A stretch of DNA of 64,000 bases from Olleya sp. YS (GTDB taxonomy: Bacteria > Bacteroidota > Bacteroidia > Flavobacteriales > Flavobacteriaceae), in NCBI RefSeq assembly GCF_029760915.1, contig NZ_CP121685.1, positions 1,772,001 through 1,836,000 of the forward strand, written 5' to 3'. Positions 53,714 through 64,000 of this stretch are shown piece after piece. The notes beneath the pieces were generated by a model, which was given only the letters and a program-made list of their open reading frames with translations, searched no databases and was not told the origin of the DNA. The translations under genes and the position numbers were made by a program. Each line of letters opens with the position of its first letter. The first letter of the stretch is position 1.

Positions 53714-54331
53714 ATGTCTGGGTTAATTGGAAAAAAAATCGGTATGACCAGCATCTTTGATGAAAACGGGAAAAATATTCCTTGTACAGTAATCGAAGCT
53801 GGACCATGTATCGTTACCCAAGTCAGAACTAAAGAAGTTGATGGCTATGAAGCTGTTCAACTTGGTTTCGATGACGCGACAGAAAAAAGTGCTACTAAAG
53901 CTGACTTAGGTCATGCTAAAAAAGCAGGAACTTCTGTAAAACGCAAAATCGTAGAATTTAAAGGTTTTGATGCGGAGTACAAATTAGGTGATGCAATCAC
54001 TGTAGAGCACTTCACAGAAGGTGAATTTGTTGATGTATCAGGTACGTCAAAAGGAAAAGGATTTCAAGGAGTTGTTAAACGTCATGGATTTGCTGGTGTA
54101 GGTCAAGCTACTCACGGTCAACACAATCGTTTAAGAGCGCCAGGATCTATTGGAGCAGCGTCTTATCCAGCTAGAGTATTCAAAGGAATGCGTATGGCAG
54201 GAAGAATGGGAACAGATTCAGTTAAAGTTGAAAATTTAAGAGTTTTAAAAGTAGTTCCTGAAAAGAATTTACTTGTTGTCAAAGGTTGTGTACCAGGACA
54301 TAAAAACGCTTATGTAATTATTAGAAAATAA
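53714..54331 (+). CDS. rplC: 50S ribosomal protein L3
   Basis: 205 residues. [32 protein letters not shown] at the start, the central loop [34 protein letters not shown] that reaches the peptidyl-transferase centre. Its stop overlaps the rplD start as TAATG. Confidence 0.98.
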   Translation: MSGLIGKKIGMTSIFDENGKNIPCTVIEAGPCIVTQVRTKEVDGYEAVQLGFDDATEKSATKADLGHAKKAGTSVKRKIVEFKGFDAEYKLGDAITVEHFTEGEFVDVSGTSKGKGFQGVVKRHGFAGVGQATHGQHNRLRAPGSIGAASYPARVFKGMRMAGRMGTDSVKVENLRVLKVVPEKNLLVVKGCVPGHKNAYVIIRK

Positions 54332-54960
54332 TGAAAGTAGCAGTTTTAGATATAAACGGAAAAGAAACAGGTAGAAAGGCAGACCTTTCTGACGGAGTTT
54401 TTGCTATTGAACCTAATAATCACGCTGTATATTTGGATGTTAAGCAATACTTAGCAAATCAAAGACAAGGTACTCATAAAGCTAAAGAAAGAGCTGAGAT
54501 TACCGGAAGTACGCGTAAGATTAAAAAACAAAAAGGTACAGGTACAGCCAGAGCTGGTAGTATCAAGTCTGGAGTTTTTAGAGGAGGAGGTCGTATGTTT
54601 GGACCAAGACCAAGAAATTACTCATTCAAACTTAATAAAAATTTAAAACGTTTAGCACGTAAATCTGCTTTAAGTATCAAAGCAAATGAAAAGTCAATTA
54701 TCGTTTTAGAAGACTTTAATTTTGATGCTCCAAAGACTAAAAATTTCACTGCAGTTTTAAATGCATTAGACCTTCAAAACAAAAAATCATTGTTTGTGTT
54801 GGGTGCTTCAAATAATAATGTATATTTGTCGTCACGTAATTTGAAAGGCTCTGAAGTTATAACTAGCTCAGAATTAAGTACTTATAAAATATTAAATGCA
54901 AATCAAGTTGTCCTTTTAGAGAGTTCTTTAGAAGGAATTGAGTCGAATTTAAGTAAATAG
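54331..54960 (+). CDS. rplD: 50S ribosomal protein L4
   Basis: 209 residues with the exit-tunnel loop KIKKQKGTGTARAGSIKSG and VFRGGGRMFGPRPR. In E. coli L4 represses the S10 operon; whether the rpsJ-rplC leader serves this here is open. It overlaps rplC by one base. Confidence 0.98.
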   Translation: MKVAVLDINGKETGRKADLSDGVFAIEPNNHAVYLDVKQYLANQRQGTHKAKERAEITGSTRKIKKQKGTGTARAGSIKSGVFRGGGRMFGPRPRNYSFKLNKNLKRLARKSALSIKANEKSIIVLEDFNFDAPKTKNFTAVLNALDLQNKKSLFVLGASNNNVYLSSRNLKGSEVITSSELSTYKILNANQVVLLESSLEGIESNLSK

Positions 54961-54967
54961 AAACAAA

Positions 54968-55258
54968 ATGAATATCTTAATTAAACCTATAATCACAGAA
55001 AAAGCAACTGCTAGTAGCGAGTTAAATAACTGCTATAGTTTCTTTGTGAACACTAAGGCGAACAAGGTAGAAATCAAAAAAGCAGTAGAAGCTGCTTATG
55101 GAGTTTCTGTTGAAAAAGTTCGTACTATAAATGTCCGTCCAGATAGAAGTACCAAGTTTACAAAAACTGGTATTCAGCATGGTAAAACAAATGCAATGAA
55201 AAAAGCAATTGTACAACTGGCGGAAGGTGAAATGATTGATTTATACACTAACATGTAA
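54968..55258 (+). CDS. rplW: 50S ribosomal protein L23
   Basis: 96 residues; IIKPIITEKAT-like start (LIKPIITEKATASSELNNCYSF) and KVEIKKAVEAAYGVSVEKVRTINVRP are typical. It lies at the tunnel exit and docks trigger factor and SRP. Confidence 0.97.
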   Translation: MNILIKPIITEKATASSELNNCYSFFVNTKANKVEIKKAVEAAYGVSVEKVRTINVRPDRSTKFTKTGIQHGKTNAMKKAIVQLAEGEMIDLYTNM

Positions 55259-55268
55259 TTAAAGACAA

Positions 55269-56093
55269 ATGTCAGTAAGAAAATTAAAACCAATCACGCC
55301 AGGTCAGCGATTTAGAGTAGTAAATGGGTTTGACGCCATTACTACTGACAAGCCGGAAAAAAGCTTATTAGCTCCGATAAAAAGATCAGGTGGTAGAAAC
55401 AGTCAAGGACGTATGACGACACGCTATAAAGGTGGTGGTCACAAACGTAGATATCGTATTATTGATTTTAAAAGAACTAAGACAGGTATACCTGCAGAAG
55501 TTGCTTCTATTCAATACGATCCAAACAGAACAGCATTTATCGCATTATTGAATTATCAAGATGGCGAGAAAACTTATATCATTGCTCAAAATGGTTTACA
55601 AGTTGGACAAACTGTTGTTTCTGGTGAAGGTGCAACTCCTGAAATAGGAAACGCAATGCCTTTAGCAAACATTCCATTAGGAACAATTATTTCTTGTGTA
55701 GAGTTACGTCCAGGACAAGGAGCTGTTATGGCTCGTAGTGCTGGTGCATTTGCTCAGTTAATGGCAAGAGATGGTAAATTCGCAACCATTAAATTGCCTT
55801 CAGGTGAAACTAGATTAATTTTAGTAGCATGTATGGCAACTATTGGAGCAGTTTCAAATTCTGATCATCAATTATTAGTTTCTGGTAAAGCAGGACGTAG
55901 TAGATGGTTAGGTAGAAGACCAAGAACAAGACCAGTTGTTATGAACCCTGTAGATCACCCAATGGGAGGTGGTGAAGGAAAATCATCGGGTGGACATCCA
56001 CGTTCTAGAAACGGTATACCAGCTAAAGGATATAGAACACGTTCTAAAACTAAAGCGAGTAATAAATATATTGTAGAACGTAGAAAGAAATAA
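55269..56093 (+). CDS. rplB: 50S ribosomal protein L2
   Basis: 274 residues. The C-terminal region near residue 225 with [19 protein letters not shown] includes the conserved histidine of the peptidyl-transferase neighbourhood. The 23S-binding core [22 protein letters not shown] is intact. Confidence 0.98.
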   Translation: MSVRKLKPITPGQRFRVVNGFDAITTDKPEKSLLAPIKRSGGRNSQGRMTTRYKGGGHKRRYRIIDFKRTKTGIPAEVASIQYDPNRTAFIALLNYQDGEKTYIIAQNGLQVGQTVVSGEGATPEIGNAMPLANIPLGTIISCVELRPGQGAVMARSAGAFAQLMARDGKFATIKLPSGETRLILVACMATIGAVSNSDHQLLVSGKAGRSRWLGRRPRTRPVVMNPVDHPMGGGEGKSSGGHPRSRNGIPAKGYRTRSKTKASNKYIVERRKK

Positions 56094-56099
56094 TAAGAC

Positions 56100-56378
56100 A
56101 TGGCAAGATCATTAAAAAAAGGACCTTACGTTCACTATAAATTAGAGAAGAAAGTAGCTGCTAATGTAGAAGCAAACAAAAAAACGGTTATCAAAACTTG
56201 GTCAAGAGCAAGTATGATAACTCCAGATTTTGTTGGACAAACTATTGCAGTACATAACGGTCGTCAGTTTGTTCCAGTTTATGTTACAGAAAACATGGTT
56301 GGACATAAATTAGGAGAATTTTCACCAACAAGATCTTTTAGAGGTCATGCAGGTGCTAAAAATAAAGGTAAAAAGTAA
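56100..56378 (+). CDS. rpsS: 30S ribosomal protein S19
   Basis: 92 residues; [19 protein letters not shown] and [19 protein letters not shown] are diagnostic. It binds the 30S head with S13. Confidence 0.98.
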   Translation: MARSLKKGPYVHYKLEKKVAANVEANKKTVIKTWSRASMITPDFVGQTIAVHNGRQFVPVYVTENMVGHKLGEFSPTRSFRGHAGAKNKGKK

Positions 56379-56381
56379 GCT

Positions 56382-56789
56382 ATGGGAAGTCGTAAAAAAC
56401 AAATGGCAGACGCTATTAAGGAAGGTAAAAAGCAAATTGCTTTTGCAAAACTTAATAACTGTCCTACGTCACCAAGAAAAATGCGTTTAGTAGCCGATTT
56501 AGTAAGAGGTGAACGCGTAGAAAAAGCACTTAATATTTTAAAGTTTAGTCAAAAAGAAGCATCAAATCGTTTAGAAAAACTATTACTTTCTGCGATTGCT
56601 AACTGGCAGGCTAAAAATGAAGATGCAAGTATAGAAGAGGCAGAATTATTTGTTCAAGAGATTAGAGTAGATGGTGGATCTATGTTAAAAAGATTACGCC
56701 CAGCTCCTCAAGGACGTGCACACAGAATAAGAAAACGCTCAAACCACGTTACCATCGTTGTAGGAGCTAACAATAACACACAAAGCTAA
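56382..56789 (+). CDS. rplV: 50S ribosomal protein L22
   Basis: 135 residues. The tunnel loop is [27 protein letters not shown]. The N-terminus has about 20 extra residues ([18 protein letters not shown]) before the core, as in other Bacteroidota; an internal Met at 56403 ([10 protein letters not shown]) is an alternative start. Confidence 0.97.
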   Translation: MGSRKKQMADAIKEGKKQIAFAKLNNCPTSPRKMRLVADLVRGERVEKALNILKFSQKEASNRLEKLLLSAIANWQAKNEDASIEEAELFVQEIRVDGGSMLKRLRPAPQGRAHRIRKRSNHVTIVVGANNNTQS

Positions 56790-56796
56790 GATAGAT

Positions 56797-57519
56797 ATGG
56801 GACAAAAGACAAATCCAATCGGAAATCGCTTAGGAATTATCAGAGGATGGGAATCTAACTGGTACGGAGGAAACGATTATGGTGACAAACTTGCCGAAGA
56901 CGATAAGATTAGAAAATACGTTCACGCGCGTTTATCTAAAGCTAGTGTATCTCGTGTAATTATTGAGAGAACTTTAAAACTTGTAACCGTTACTATCACT
57001 ACTGCTAGACCTGGTATTATTATCGGAAAAGGTGGTCAAGAGGTAGACAAGTTAAAAGAAGAGCTTAAGAAAATTACTGGGAAAGAAGTTCAGATCAATA
57101 TTTTTGAAATTAAAAGACCTGAATTAGACGCATTTTTAGTAGCATCAAGTATCGCTCGTCAAATTGAAAATAGAATTTCATACAGACGTGCAATAAAAAT
57201 GGCAATTGCTGCAACTATGCGAATGAATGCTGAAGGAATAAAAGTACAAATTAGTGGTCGTTTAAACGGAGCTGAAATGGCACGTTCAGAACACTACAAA
57301 GAAGGACGTATTCCTTTATCAACTTTTAGAGCCGATATTGATTATGCTTTAGTTGAAGCTCATACTACTTACGGTAGATTAGGAGTAAAAGTATGGATCA
57401 TGAAAGGTGAAGTATATGGTAAAAGAGAACTTTCTCCTCTTGTTGGCTTAGCTAAGAAGCAAGGAAAAGGTGGACGAGGCGGAAGAGATAATAAAAATCA
57501 ATCTCGTCGTAGAAAGTAA
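56797..57519 (+). CDS. rpsC: 30S ribosomal protein S3
   Basis: 240 residues. The KH domain contains [20 protein letters not shown] and the C-terminal domain has [30 protein letters not shown]. It forms part of the mRNA entry site. The basic tail is KNQSRRRK. Confidence 0.98.
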   Translation: MGQKTNPIGNRLGIIRGWESNWYGGNDYGDKLAEDDKIRKYVHARLSKASVSRVIIERTLKLVTVTITTARPGIIIGKGGQEVDKLKEELKKITGKEVQINIFEIKRPELDAFLVASSIARQIENRISYRRAIKMAIAATMRMNAEGIKVQISGRLNGAEMARSEHYKEGRIPLSTFRADIDYALVEAHTTYGRLGVKVWIMKGEVYGKRELSPLVGLAKKQGKGGRGGRDNKNQSRRRK

Positions 57520-57539
57520 TTTTTTAAAGCACAGAAAAA

Positions 57540-57959
57540 ATGTTACAGCCTAAAAGAACAAAATTTAGAAAAATGCAAAAGGGTCGTATGAAAGGGAACT
57601 CTGGTAGAGGTCACCAACTTTCAAACGGAACTTTTGGAATAAAATCATTAGATTCTAACTTTTTAACATCACGTCAAATAGAAGCAGCTCGTATTGCAGC
57701 TACACGTTACATGAAAAGAGAAGGTCAACTTTGGATTAAAATATTTCCAGATAAGCCAATCACTAAAAAACCTCTTGAAGTACGTATGGGTAAAGGAAAA
57801 GGAGCAGTAGAATATTGGGCAGCAGTAGTTAAACCAGGAAGAATCCTTTTTGAAGTTGGAGGAGTGCCTTTAGATATCGCTAAAGAAGCATTAAGACTTG
57901 CAGCTCAAAAATTACCAGTAAAAACTAAGTTTGTAATCGCTAGAGATTACGAAGCATAA
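57540..57959 (+). CDS. rplP: 50S ribosomal protein L16
   Basis: 139 residues; [30 protein letters not shown] and [26 protein letters not shown] are diagnostic. It helps position A-site tRNA. Confidence 0.98.
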   Translation: MLQPKRTKFRKMQKGRMKGNSGRGHQLSNGTFGIKSLDSNFLTSRQIEAARIAATRYMKREGQLWIKIFPDKPITKKPLEVRMGKGKGAVEYWAAVVKPGRILFEVGGVPLDIAKEALRLAAQKLPVKTKFVIARDYEA

Positions 57960-57972
57960 TTTATTTGATATT

Positions 57973-58164
57973 ATGAAACAATCAGAAATTAAAGAATTAT
58001 CTGTAGCTGAGTTACAAGAGAAACTTAGTGATACAAAGAAGAGCTATTTAGATTTAAAAATGGCTCATGCAGTTTCTCCTTTAGAGAATCCAATTCAATT
58101 ACGTCAGGTTAGACGTACAGTTGCAAGAATTGCAACAGAATTAACTAAAAGAGATTTAAAATAA
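57973..58164 (+). CDS. rpmC: 50S ribosomal protein L29
   Basis: 63 residues, the usual short two-helix protein: [27 protein letters not shown] and [18 protein letters not shown]. Confidence 0.96.
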   Translation: MKQSEIKELSVAELQEKLSDTKKSYLDLKMAHAVSPLENPIQLRQVRRTVARIATELTKRDLK

Positions 58165-58177
58165 TTCTGCTTACAAG

Positions 58178-58435
58178 ATGGAAAAAAGAAACTTAAGAAA
58201 AGAGCGTATAGGAATTGTTACTAGTAACAAGATGCAGAAATCAATTGTGGTATCTGAAGTTAAAAAAGTAAAACACCCTATGTACGGAAAGTTCGTGTTA
58301 AAAACTAAAAAATACGTTGCACACGACGAAACAAACGATTGTAATATTGGAGATACTGTAAAGATCATGGAAACAAGACCTTTAAGTAAATCTAAATGTT
58401 GGAGATTAGTTGAAATAATTGAAAGAGCGAAGTAA
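58178..58435 (+). CDS. rpsQ: 30S ribosomal protein S17
   Basis: 85 residues; [39 protein letters not shown] and [23 protein letters not shown] form the OB-fold of S17. Confidence 0.97.
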   Translation: MEKRNLRKERIGIVTSNKMQKSIVVSEVKKVKHPMYGKFVLKTKKYVAHDETNDCNIGDTVKIMETRPLSKSKCWRLVEIIERAK

Positions 58436-58437
58436 TT

Positions 58438-58806
58438 ATGGTACAACAAGAATCAAGACTAAAAGTAGCAGATAACACTGGAGCAAAAGAAGTATTAACA
58501 ATACGTGTTCTAGGGGGTACTAAAAGAAGATACGCTTCTGTAGGTGATAAAATAGTTGTCACTGTAAAAGATGCAACTCCTAATGGAAACATTAAAAAAG
58601 GAGCTGTGTCAACAGCAGTTGTTGTACGTACAAAAAAAGAAGTTAGACGTCCAGACGGATCTTACATAAGATTTGACGATAACGCTTGTGTCCTTTTAAA
58701 CCCAACGGGTGAAATGAGAGGTACACGTGTATTTGGACCTGTAGCTAGAGAACTTCGTGATAAACAATTCATGAAAATTGTATCATTAGCACCAGAAGTG
58801 CTTTAA
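58438..58806 (+). CDS. rplN: 50S ribosomal protein L14
   Basis: 122 residues; [27 protein letters not shown] and the C-terminal [28 protein letters not shown] are diagnostic. It starts 2 bp after rpsQ. Confidence 0.98.
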   Translation: MVQQESRLKVADNTGAKEVLTIRVLGGTKRRYASVGDKIVVTVKDATPNGNIKKGAVSTAVVVRTKKEVRRPDGSYIRFDDNACVLLNPTGEMRGTRVFGPVARELRDKQFMKIVSLAPEVL

Positions 58807-58817
58807 TTGATAAAAAA

Positions 58818-59129
58818 ATGACAAAGCTTAAAATAAAAACAGGAGATACCGTAAAAGTTATAGCTGGTGATCATAAAGGGTCAGAAGGTAAAGTGCAACA
58901 AGTATTTATCGACAAAAATAAAGCTATAGTGGAAGGTGTGAACATGGTTAAGAAACATACTAAACCAAGTGCACAAAGCCCTCAAGGAGGTATTGTAGAA
59001 AAAGAGGCGCCTATCAACATCTCAAACTTATCATTGTTGACTTCTAAAGGAGAAACAACAAGAGTAGGTTATAGAGTAGAAGGTGATAAAAAAGTCAGAT
59101 TTTCTAAAAAATCTAATGAAGTAATATAG
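58818..59129 (+). CDS. rplX: 50S ribosomal protein L24
   Basis: 103 residues with the KOW motif [20 protein letters not shown] and [25 protein letters not shown]. An assembly initiator of the large subunit. Confidence 0.97.
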   Translation: MTKLKIKTGDTVKVIAGDHKGSEGKVQQVFIDKNKAIVEGVNMVKKHTKPSAQSPQGGIVEKEAPINISNLSLLTSKGETTRVGYRVEGDKKVRFSKKSNEVI

Positions 59130-59131
59130 TT

Positions 59132-59683
59132 ATGGGATATTCACCGAGACTAAAAGAAGAGTATAAAAGCAAAGTAATTGCTGCTCTTACAGAAGAGTTT
59201 GGCTACAAAAATGTAATGCAAGTACCAAAATTAGAAAAGATAGTATTATCTAGAGGTGTTGGTGCTGCTGTAGCTGATAAAAAATTAGTTGACTATGCAG
59301 TAGACGAGTTAACTAATATTACAGGACAAAAAGCTGTTGCTACCATATCTAAAAAAGATGTAGCTTCTTTCAAATTACGTAAAGGAATGCCAATTGGTGC
59401 TAAAGTTACGTTAAGAGGAGAAAGAATGTACGAATTTTTAGATCGTTTAATTACTTCTGCACTTCCACGTGTAAGAGATTTTAACGGGATTAGAGCTACT
59501 GGTTTTGACGGAAGAGGTAACTACAATTTAGGAGTTACTGAGCAAATCATATTCCCAGAAATTAATATTGACAAGGTTAATAAAATTGATGGTATGGATA
59601 TTACATTTGTAACTTCTGCAGCAACAGATAAAGAGGCTAAATCATTATTAACAGAATTAGGGTTACCTTTTCAAAAAAACTAA
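59132..59683 (+). CDS. rplE: 50S ribosomal protein L5
   Basis: 183 residues; [42 protein letters not shown] at the start and [41 protein letters not shown]. It binds 5S rRNA. Confidence 0.98.
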   Translation: MGYSPRLKEEYKSKVIAALTEEFGYKNVMQVPKLEKIVLSRGVGAAVADKKLVDYAVDELTNITGQKAVATISKKDVASFKLRKGMPIGAKVTLRGERMYEFLDRLITSALPRVRDFNGIRATGFDGRGNYNLGVTEQIIFPEINIDKVNKIDGMDITFVTSAATDKEAKSLLTELGLPFQKN

Positions 59684-59686
59684 GTT

Positions 59687-59956
59687 ATGGCTAAAGAATC
59701 AATGAAAGCCCGCGAGGTAAAAAGAGCTAAAACAGTAGCTAAATATGCTGCAAAACGTAAAGCTTTAAAAGAAGCTGGAGATTATGAAGCATTGCAAAAG
59801 TTACCAAAAAACGCTTCACCAGTACGTCAGCACAACAGATGTAAATTAACTGGTAGACCAAAAGGTTACATGCGTACATTTGGAATTTCTCGTGTAATGT
59901 TCAGAGAAATGGCTAACCAAGGTTTAATACCTGGTGTTAAAAAAGCAAGTTGGTAA
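59687..59956 (+). CDS. rpsN: 30S ribosomal protein S14 (zinc-independent form)
   Basis: 89 residues, the long form; only one Cys ([21 protein letters not shown]), so the C-x2-C zinc motif of the short form is absent. Confidence 0.98.
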   Translation: MAKESMKAREVKRAKTVAKYAAKRKALKEAGDYEALQKLPKNASPVRQHNRCKLTGRPKGYMRTFGISRVMFREMANQGLIPGVKKASW

Positions 59957-59964
59957 AATTATAA

Positions 59965-59997
59965 TTGGTCTAAGGTTCGGAATAGTCCGAAAACCAA
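59965..59997 (+). promoter_or_regulatory. Hairpin with internal loop before rpsH; candidate autoregulatory site
   Basis: Outer stem TTGGT/ACCAA and inner stem TTCGGA/TCCGAA around an ATAG loop, with a six-base bulge CTAAGG on the left opposed by one A. The asymmetrical internal loop is reminiscent of S8-binding helices (16S helix 21 and the E. coli spc mRNA). It is 18 nt upstream of the rpsH ATG. The role is inferred. Confidence 0.45.
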
Positions 59998-60015
59998 GTC
60001 CGCAAATCAATACAT

Positions 60016-60414
60016 ATGTATACAGATCCAATAGCAGATTATTTAACTAGAATTAGAAACGCAGTGCGTGCTAATCACAGAGTAGTTGAAATACCTGCTT
60101 CAAATTTAAAAAAGGATATAACTAAAATTTTATTCGATCAAGGATATATTTTAAGTTATAAGTTTGATGACTCTTCAGTACAAGGAACTATTAAAATAGC
60201 TCTTAAGTATAATAAAGAGACAAAAGAACCAGTAATTAAAAAATTACAAAGAATAAGTAAACCAGGTTTACGTAAATATTCTAGTTCTAAAGAATTACCA
60301 CGTATTCTAAACGGTCTTGGTATTGCTATCGTTTCTACTTCTCATGGAGTAATGACTGGTAAGCAAGCACAAAGAGACAATGTAGGTGGTGAAGTTTTAT
60401 GTTACGTTTACTAA
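60016..60414 (+). CDS. rpsH: 30S ribosomal protein S8
   Basis: 132 residues; [29 protein letters not shown] and [27 protein letters not shown] are diagnostic. S8 represses the spc operon in E. coli; the hairpin just upstream may be its site here. Confidence 0.98.
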   Translation: MYTDPIADYLTRIRNAVRANHRVVEIPASNLKKDITKILFDQGYILSYKFDDSSVQGTIKIALKYNKETKEPVIKKLQRISKPGLRKYSSSKELPRILNGLGIAIVSTSHGVMTGKQAQRDNVGGEVLCYVY

Positions 60415-60432
60415 TCTAAAATCCAGAAGAAA

Positions 60433-60975
60433 ATGTCAAGAATAGGAAATAATCCAGTTGCCATTCCAGAAGGAGTAACTGTAACAGTAGACAATAATAC
60501 AATAACAGTAAAAGGAAAATTAGGAGAATTAACTCAGGATTTTGATACTGTTGAAGTAAAAGTTGAAGAAGGAAATGTATTAGTAACGCGTTCAGCAGAT
60601 ACTAAAGATCAAAAAGCTAAACACGGTTTATACCGCTCATTAGTATATAATATGATTGAAGGTGTATCTAAAGGATGGACTAAAGAACTAGAATTAGTAG
60701 GAGTTGGATACAGAGCATCTAACCAAGGGAACGTCCTTGATTTAGCTTTAGGTTTCTCTCATAATATAGTTATTAGTTTAGCTCCAGAAGTTAAAGTTGA
60801 AACAGTTTCTGATAAAGGAAAAAATCCAATAATAAAATTAACCTCTCACGATAAACAATTAGTAGGACAAGTTGCTGCTAAAATTAGAGGTTTCAGAAAA
60901 CCTGAGCCATACAAAGGAAAAGGTATTAAGTTTGTTGGAGAAATATTAAGAAGAAAAGCAGGTAAATCAGCATAA
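60433..60975 (+). CDS. rplF: 50S ribosomal protein L6
   Basis: 180 residues; [42 protein letters not shown] and the C-terminal [28 protein letters not shown] mark L6. Confidence 0.98.
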   Translation: MSRIGNNPVAIPEGVTVTVDNNTITVKGKLGELTQDFDTVEVKVEEGNVLVTRSADTKDQKAKHGLYRSLVYNMIEGVSKGWTKELELVGVGYRASNQGNVLDLALGFSHNIVISLAPEVKVETVSDKGKNPIIKLTSHDKQLVGQVAAKIRGFRKPEPYKGKGIKFVGEILRRKAGKSA

Positions 60976-60985
60976 TAATTTAGTT

Positions 60986-61339
60986 ATGGCGTTAACAAAA
61001 AACGAAAGACGAATAAGAATTAAAAGCAGAATCCGTAAGGTTGTTTCTGGTACAGAAGCTAGACCAAGATTAACTGTTTTTAGAAGTAATAAAGAAATTT
61101 ATGCTCAAATAGTAGATGACGTATCTGGTAAAACATTAGCTGCTGCATCTTCTAGAGATAAAGATATTTCAGCAAAAGGAAGTAAAGTAGAAGTAGCTGC
61201 ATTAGTAGGTAAGTCTATCGCAGAAAAAGCTTTAAAAGCTGGTGTTGAAACTATCGCTTTTGATAGAGGTGGTTATTTATATCATGGTAGAGTAAAATCA
61301 TTAGCTGAAGGAGCTAGAGAAGGAGGACTTAAATTCTAA
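60986..61339 (+). CDS. rplR: 50S ribosomal protein L18
   Basis: 117 residues; [31 protein letters not shown] and [27 protein letters not shown]. It binds 5S rRNA. Confidence 0.98.
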   Translation: MALTKNERRIRIKSRIRKVVSGTEARPRLTVFRSNKEIYAQIVDDVSGKTLAAASSRDKDISAKGSKVEVAALVGKSIAEKALKAGVETIAFDRGGYLYHGRVKSLAEGAREGGLKF

Positions 61340-61345
61340 GAAATT

Positions 61346-61870
61346 ATGTATCAAAAATACAAAAGCGCAGAGTTAGTAAAACCAAGTGGATTAGATCTTA
61401 AAGATCGTTTAGTTGGTGTACAAAGAGTTACAAAAGTAACAAAAGGAGGTAGAGCATTTGGTTTCTCAGCAATCGTAGTGGTTGGAGATGAAGCAGGTGT
61501 TGTAGGTCATGGTTTAGGAAAATCTAAAGACGTTGCTAGTGCAATAGCAAAAGCAATTGAAGATGCTAAGAAAAACTTAGTACGTATTCCAATCATGAAA
61601 GGAACTTTACCACACGAACAAAAAGGAAAATTTGGTGGAGCAAGAGTAAATATCATTCCTGCAGCTCCTGGTACAGGAGTTATTGCTGGTGGAGCTGTAA
61701 GAACAGTTTTAGAGGCAGTAGGTGTACATGATGTATTATCAAAATCTCAAGGATCATCAAACCCTCATAACGTGGTAAAAGCAACTTTTGATGCTTTATT
61801 ACAATTAAGAGACCCTAAAACGATTGCTCGTCAAAGAGGAATCTCTTTAGAAAAAGTTTTTAACGGATAA
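61346..61870 (+). CDS. rpsE: 30S ribosomal protein S5
   Basis: 174 residues; [37 protein letters not shown] and [38 protein letters not shown]. The spectinomycin-linked loop (VTKGGRAF) is of the usual type. Confidence 0.98.
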   Translation: MYQKYKSAELVKPSGLDLKDRLVGVQRVTKVTKGGRAFGFSAIVVVGDEAGVVGHGLGKSKDVASAIAKAIEDAKKNLVRIPIMKGTLPHEQKGKFGGARVNIIPAAPGTGVIAGGAVRTVLEAVGVHDVLSKSQGSSNPHNVVKATFDALLQLRDPKTIARQRGISLEKVFNG

Positions 61871-61881
61871 TCATTACAGAA

Positions 61882-62064
61882 ATGTCTAAGATAAAAGTAA
61901 CAAAAGTTAAAAGTGCAATCAACAGAACACAAAGACAAAAAAGAACTTTATTAGCTCTTGGTCTTAAAAAGATTGGACAAACTATAGAACACGAGGCTAC
62001 TCCTAATATCTTAGGAATGATAGCAAAAGTAAATCACTTAGTTTCTGTTGAAGAAACTAAATAA
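61882..62064 (+). CDS. rpmD: 50S ribosomal protein L30
   Basis: 60 residues; KIKVTKVKSAINRTQRQKRTLLALGLKKIGQTIEHEATPNILGMIAKVNHLV is the entire L30 fold. Confidence 0.96.
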   Translation: MSKIKVTKVKSAINRTQRQKRTLLALGLKKIGQTIEHEATPNILGMIAKVNHLVSVEETK

Positions 62065-62075
62065 CAATACTGAAA

Positions 62076-62528
62076 ATGGATTTAAGTAATTTAAAACCTG
62101 CAGAAGGTTCAGTTAAAAGTCAAGGTAAACGAATAGGTAGAGGACAAGGCTCTGGAAAAGGTGGTACTGCTACACGTGGTCACAAAGGAGCTAAATCTAG
62201 ATCTGGTTATTCTAAAAAAGTAGGTTTTGAAGGAGGTCAAATGCCACTTCAACGTAGAGTACCTAAATTTGGCTTTACTAATATTAATCGTAAAGAATAT
62301 CAAGGAGTAAATCTTGATGTAATCCAACAATTAGTTGACGATAAAAAAATAAAAGGCACATTAGATTTTGATACGCTAGTAAATTTAGGATTAGTTGGTA
62401 AAAACGAACTAGTTAAAATTTTAGGGAGAGGTGAATTAAAATCAAAATTAAGTGTAACAGCTCATAAATTTACTGCTACTGCAAAAGCTGCTATTGAAGC
62501 TGCAGGAGGAGAAGCTGTAACTTTATAA
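62076..62528 (+). CDS. rplO: 50S ribosomal protein L15
   Basis: 150 residues; MDLSNLKPAEGSVKSQGKRIGRGQGSGKGGTATRGHKGAKSRSG and KVGFEGGQMPLQRRVPKFGF. It lies 13 bp before secY. Confidence 0.98.
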   Translation: MDLSNLKPAEGSVKSQGKRIGRGQGSGKGGTATRGHKGAKSRSGYSKKVGFEGGQMPLQRRVPKFGFTNINRKEYQGVNLDVIQQLVDDKKIKGTLDFDTLVNLGLVGKNELVKILGRGELKSKLSVTAHKFTATAKAAIEAAGGEAVTL

Positions 62529-62541
62529 GACAATTAGACGC

Positions 62542-63891
62542 ATGAAATTTATAGAGACATTAAAAAATGTTTGGAAAATTGAAGAACTAAGAAACAGAAT
62601 CATAGTTACACTAGGTTTGTTATTAGTTTATCGTTTTGGAGCACAAGTAGTATTACCTGGTATTGATGCAGCACAATTAGAAAACTTACAATCTGGTACA
62701 TCAGAAGGAATTTTCGGAATATTAAATGCATTTACTGGAGGCGCATTTGCTAACGCATCTGTGTTTGCACTTGGAATTATGCCTTACATTTCTGCTTCTA
62801 TTGTAGTTCAGTTAATGGGTATAGCTATTCCTTATTTACAAAAACTACAAAAAGAAGGTGCTAGTGGTCAGAAAAAAATCACTCAAATCACACGTTGGTT
62901 AACAATAGCAATATGTTTGGTACAAGCTCCAGGATATTTAGCTAGTTTAGGTCCAATGTTTGGTATTCCAGATTCAGCATTTTTATTAGGTCAAGGTGGA
63001 ATGTTTTATTTCTCATCTATTATAATATTAGTTACTGGATGTATCTTTGCAATGTGGCTGGGAGAAAAGATTACAGATAAAGGAATTGGTAATGGTATCT
63101 CATTATTAATTATGGTAGGTATTATTGCTACTTTACCTAAGTCTTTCTTACAGAATGCAGCATCAAGATTAGAAACAGGAAACAACGTAATGATGATTTT
63201 ATTTGAAATCGTTATCTGGTTTGTAATTATACTGTTATCAGTATTGCTTGTAATGGCAGTACGTAAAATAGCAGTACAATACGCTAGACGTTCTGCAACT
63301 GGTGGATATGAAAAAAACGTATTTGGATCTAGACAATATATTCCATTAAAGCTTAATGCTTCAGGAGTAATGCCAATTATATTTGCTCAAGCAATTATGT
63401 TCGTACCTGGTTTAATAGGTGGATCTTCTTTATTAAAAGATACCTCTGCAGGATTATGGATGCAATCTAACTTTTCAGATATCTTCGGGTTTTGGTATAA
63501 TTTAGTATTTGCATTATTAATTATCATATTCACATATTTTTATACTGCAATTACAGTACCTACTAATAAAATGGCTGATGATTTAAAACGAAGCGGAGGA
63601 TTTATTCCTGGTATTCGTCCTGGATCTGAAACTTCAGAATATTTAGACAAAATTATGTCTCAAATAACCTTACCTGGTTCTATATTTCTTGCATTAATAG
63701 CTGTGTTCCCAGCGTTTATTGTTAAGTTATTAAATGTACAATCTGGTTGGGCTTTATTTTTTGGAGGAACCTCTTTATTAATCATGGTTGGAGTTGCAAT
63801 TGATACTATGCAACAAGTAAACTCTTACTTGTTAAATAGACACTATGATGGCTTAATGAAAACCGGTAAAAACAGAAAAGCAGTAGCTTAA
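62542..63891 (+). CDS. secY: Protein translocase subunit SecY
   Basis: 449 residues with ten membrane helices. Markers are the N-terminal [29 protein letters not shown], the plug region after it, [36 protein letters not shown] and the C-terminal [16 protein letters not shown] loop important for ribosome and SecA contact. It forms the SecYEG channel. The usual place at the end of the spc operon. Confidence 0.98.
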   Translation: MKFIETLKNVWKIEELRNRIIVTLGLLLVYRFGAQVVLPGIDAAQLENLQSGTSEGIFGILNAFTGGAFANASVFALGIMPYISASIVVQLMGIAIPYLQKLQKEGASGQKKITQITRWLTIAICLVQAPGYLASLGPMFGIPDSAFLLGQGGMFYFSSIIILVTGCIFAMWLGEKITDKGIGNGISLLIMVGIIATLPKSFLQNAASRLETGNNVMMILFEIVIWFVIILLSVLLVMAVRKIAVQYARRSATGGYEKNVFGSRQYIPLKLNASGVMPIIFAQAIMFVPGLIGGSSLLKDTSAGLWMQSNFSDIFGFWYNLVFALLIIIFTYFYTAITVPTNKMADDLKRSGGFIPGIRPGSETSEYLDKIMSQITLPGSIFLALIAVFPAFIVKLLNVQSGWALFFGGTSLLIMVGVAIDTMQQVNSYLLNRHYDGLMKTGKNRKAVA

Positions 63892-63902
63892 TATTTTTAA
63901 CG

Positions 63903-64000
63903 ATGGCAAAACAAGCAGCAATAGAACAAGACGGAACAATAATTGAAGCATTATCAAATGCTATGTTTCGTGTAGAATTAGAAAATGGTCATATCGTGAC
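63903..64000 (+). CDS. infA: Translation initiation factor IF-1, 5' part cut by window edge
   Basis: The first 32 codons ([20 protein letters not shown], then [11 protein letters not shown]) run to the right edge; a complete IF-1 is about 71-72 residues. It starts 11 bp after the secY stop, the standard arrangement. Confidence 0.96.
   Translation, partial: MAKQAAIEQDGTIIEALSNAMFRVELENGHIV

Overview
The window is chromosomal DNA of a member of the Bacteroidota, almost certainly a marine-type Flavobacteriaceae (Olleya/Lacinutrix/Winogradskyella-like; genus is a guess). The evidence is the low GC content, the scarcity of Shine-Dalgarno sequences, promoters of the Bacteroidota type (TTG about 19-20 nt before TAnnTTTG), two SusC/SusD loci, an HPRT-adenylate kinase fusion, and the S12-S7-EF-G-S10-spc ribosomal protein order.

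Layout. 1-2039 is the start of gcvP (minus strand, running off the left edge). 2205-3032 is a UbiA-like membrane protein. 3015-6225 holds an ECF sigma factor with a zinc anti-sigma-like partner, then a methyltransferase and two small membrane proteins next to a GbsR/MarR-type regulator. That regulator has a perfect 30-bp palindrome over its own promoter and a degenerate second copy before the membrane-protein genes. 6260-9439 encodes a carboxypeptidase-regulatory-domain surface protein and an M3 oligopeptidase. 9440-9995 has no protein gene but carries three related stem-loop/terminator units that look like tandem small RNAs. 9996-13925 is a purine/GTPase block (purE, purK, fused hpt-adk, obgE). 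13922-16394 is an SdpR/SdpI/hydrolase operon and a DoxX protein. 16539-23126 is one giant alpha-2-macroglobulin that contains a SusC-type carboxypeptidase-regulatory plus TonB-plug insert.

23303-35842 is a mixed housekeeping stretch (TPR protein, mpl, radC, polysaccharide deacetylase-like, HAD phosphatase, rarA, rhomboid, rlmB). It is interrupted at the 3' end of mpl by a foreign-looking 1.65-kb segment: a 470-residue membrane protein flanked by a 109-bp direct repeat of the mpl 3' end. 35906-48247 holds two SusC/SusD outer-membrane uptake operons with accessory lipoproteins. Their SusC promoters share a 44-nt element with identical internal spacing. 48367-50064 is an Omp85-family protein.

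50171-64000 is the str-S10-spc superoperon on the plus strand, from a near-perfect promoter through rpsL, rpsG, fusA, rpsJ and the S10/spc genes to secY and the first 98 bases of infA. The only two sizeable gaps in it (rpsJ-rplC and rpsN-rpsH) hold RNA hairpins and share a CTAAGnTTCGG motif, which suggests autoregulatory sites. No tRNA, rRNA, CRISPR, transposase or integrase gene was seen.
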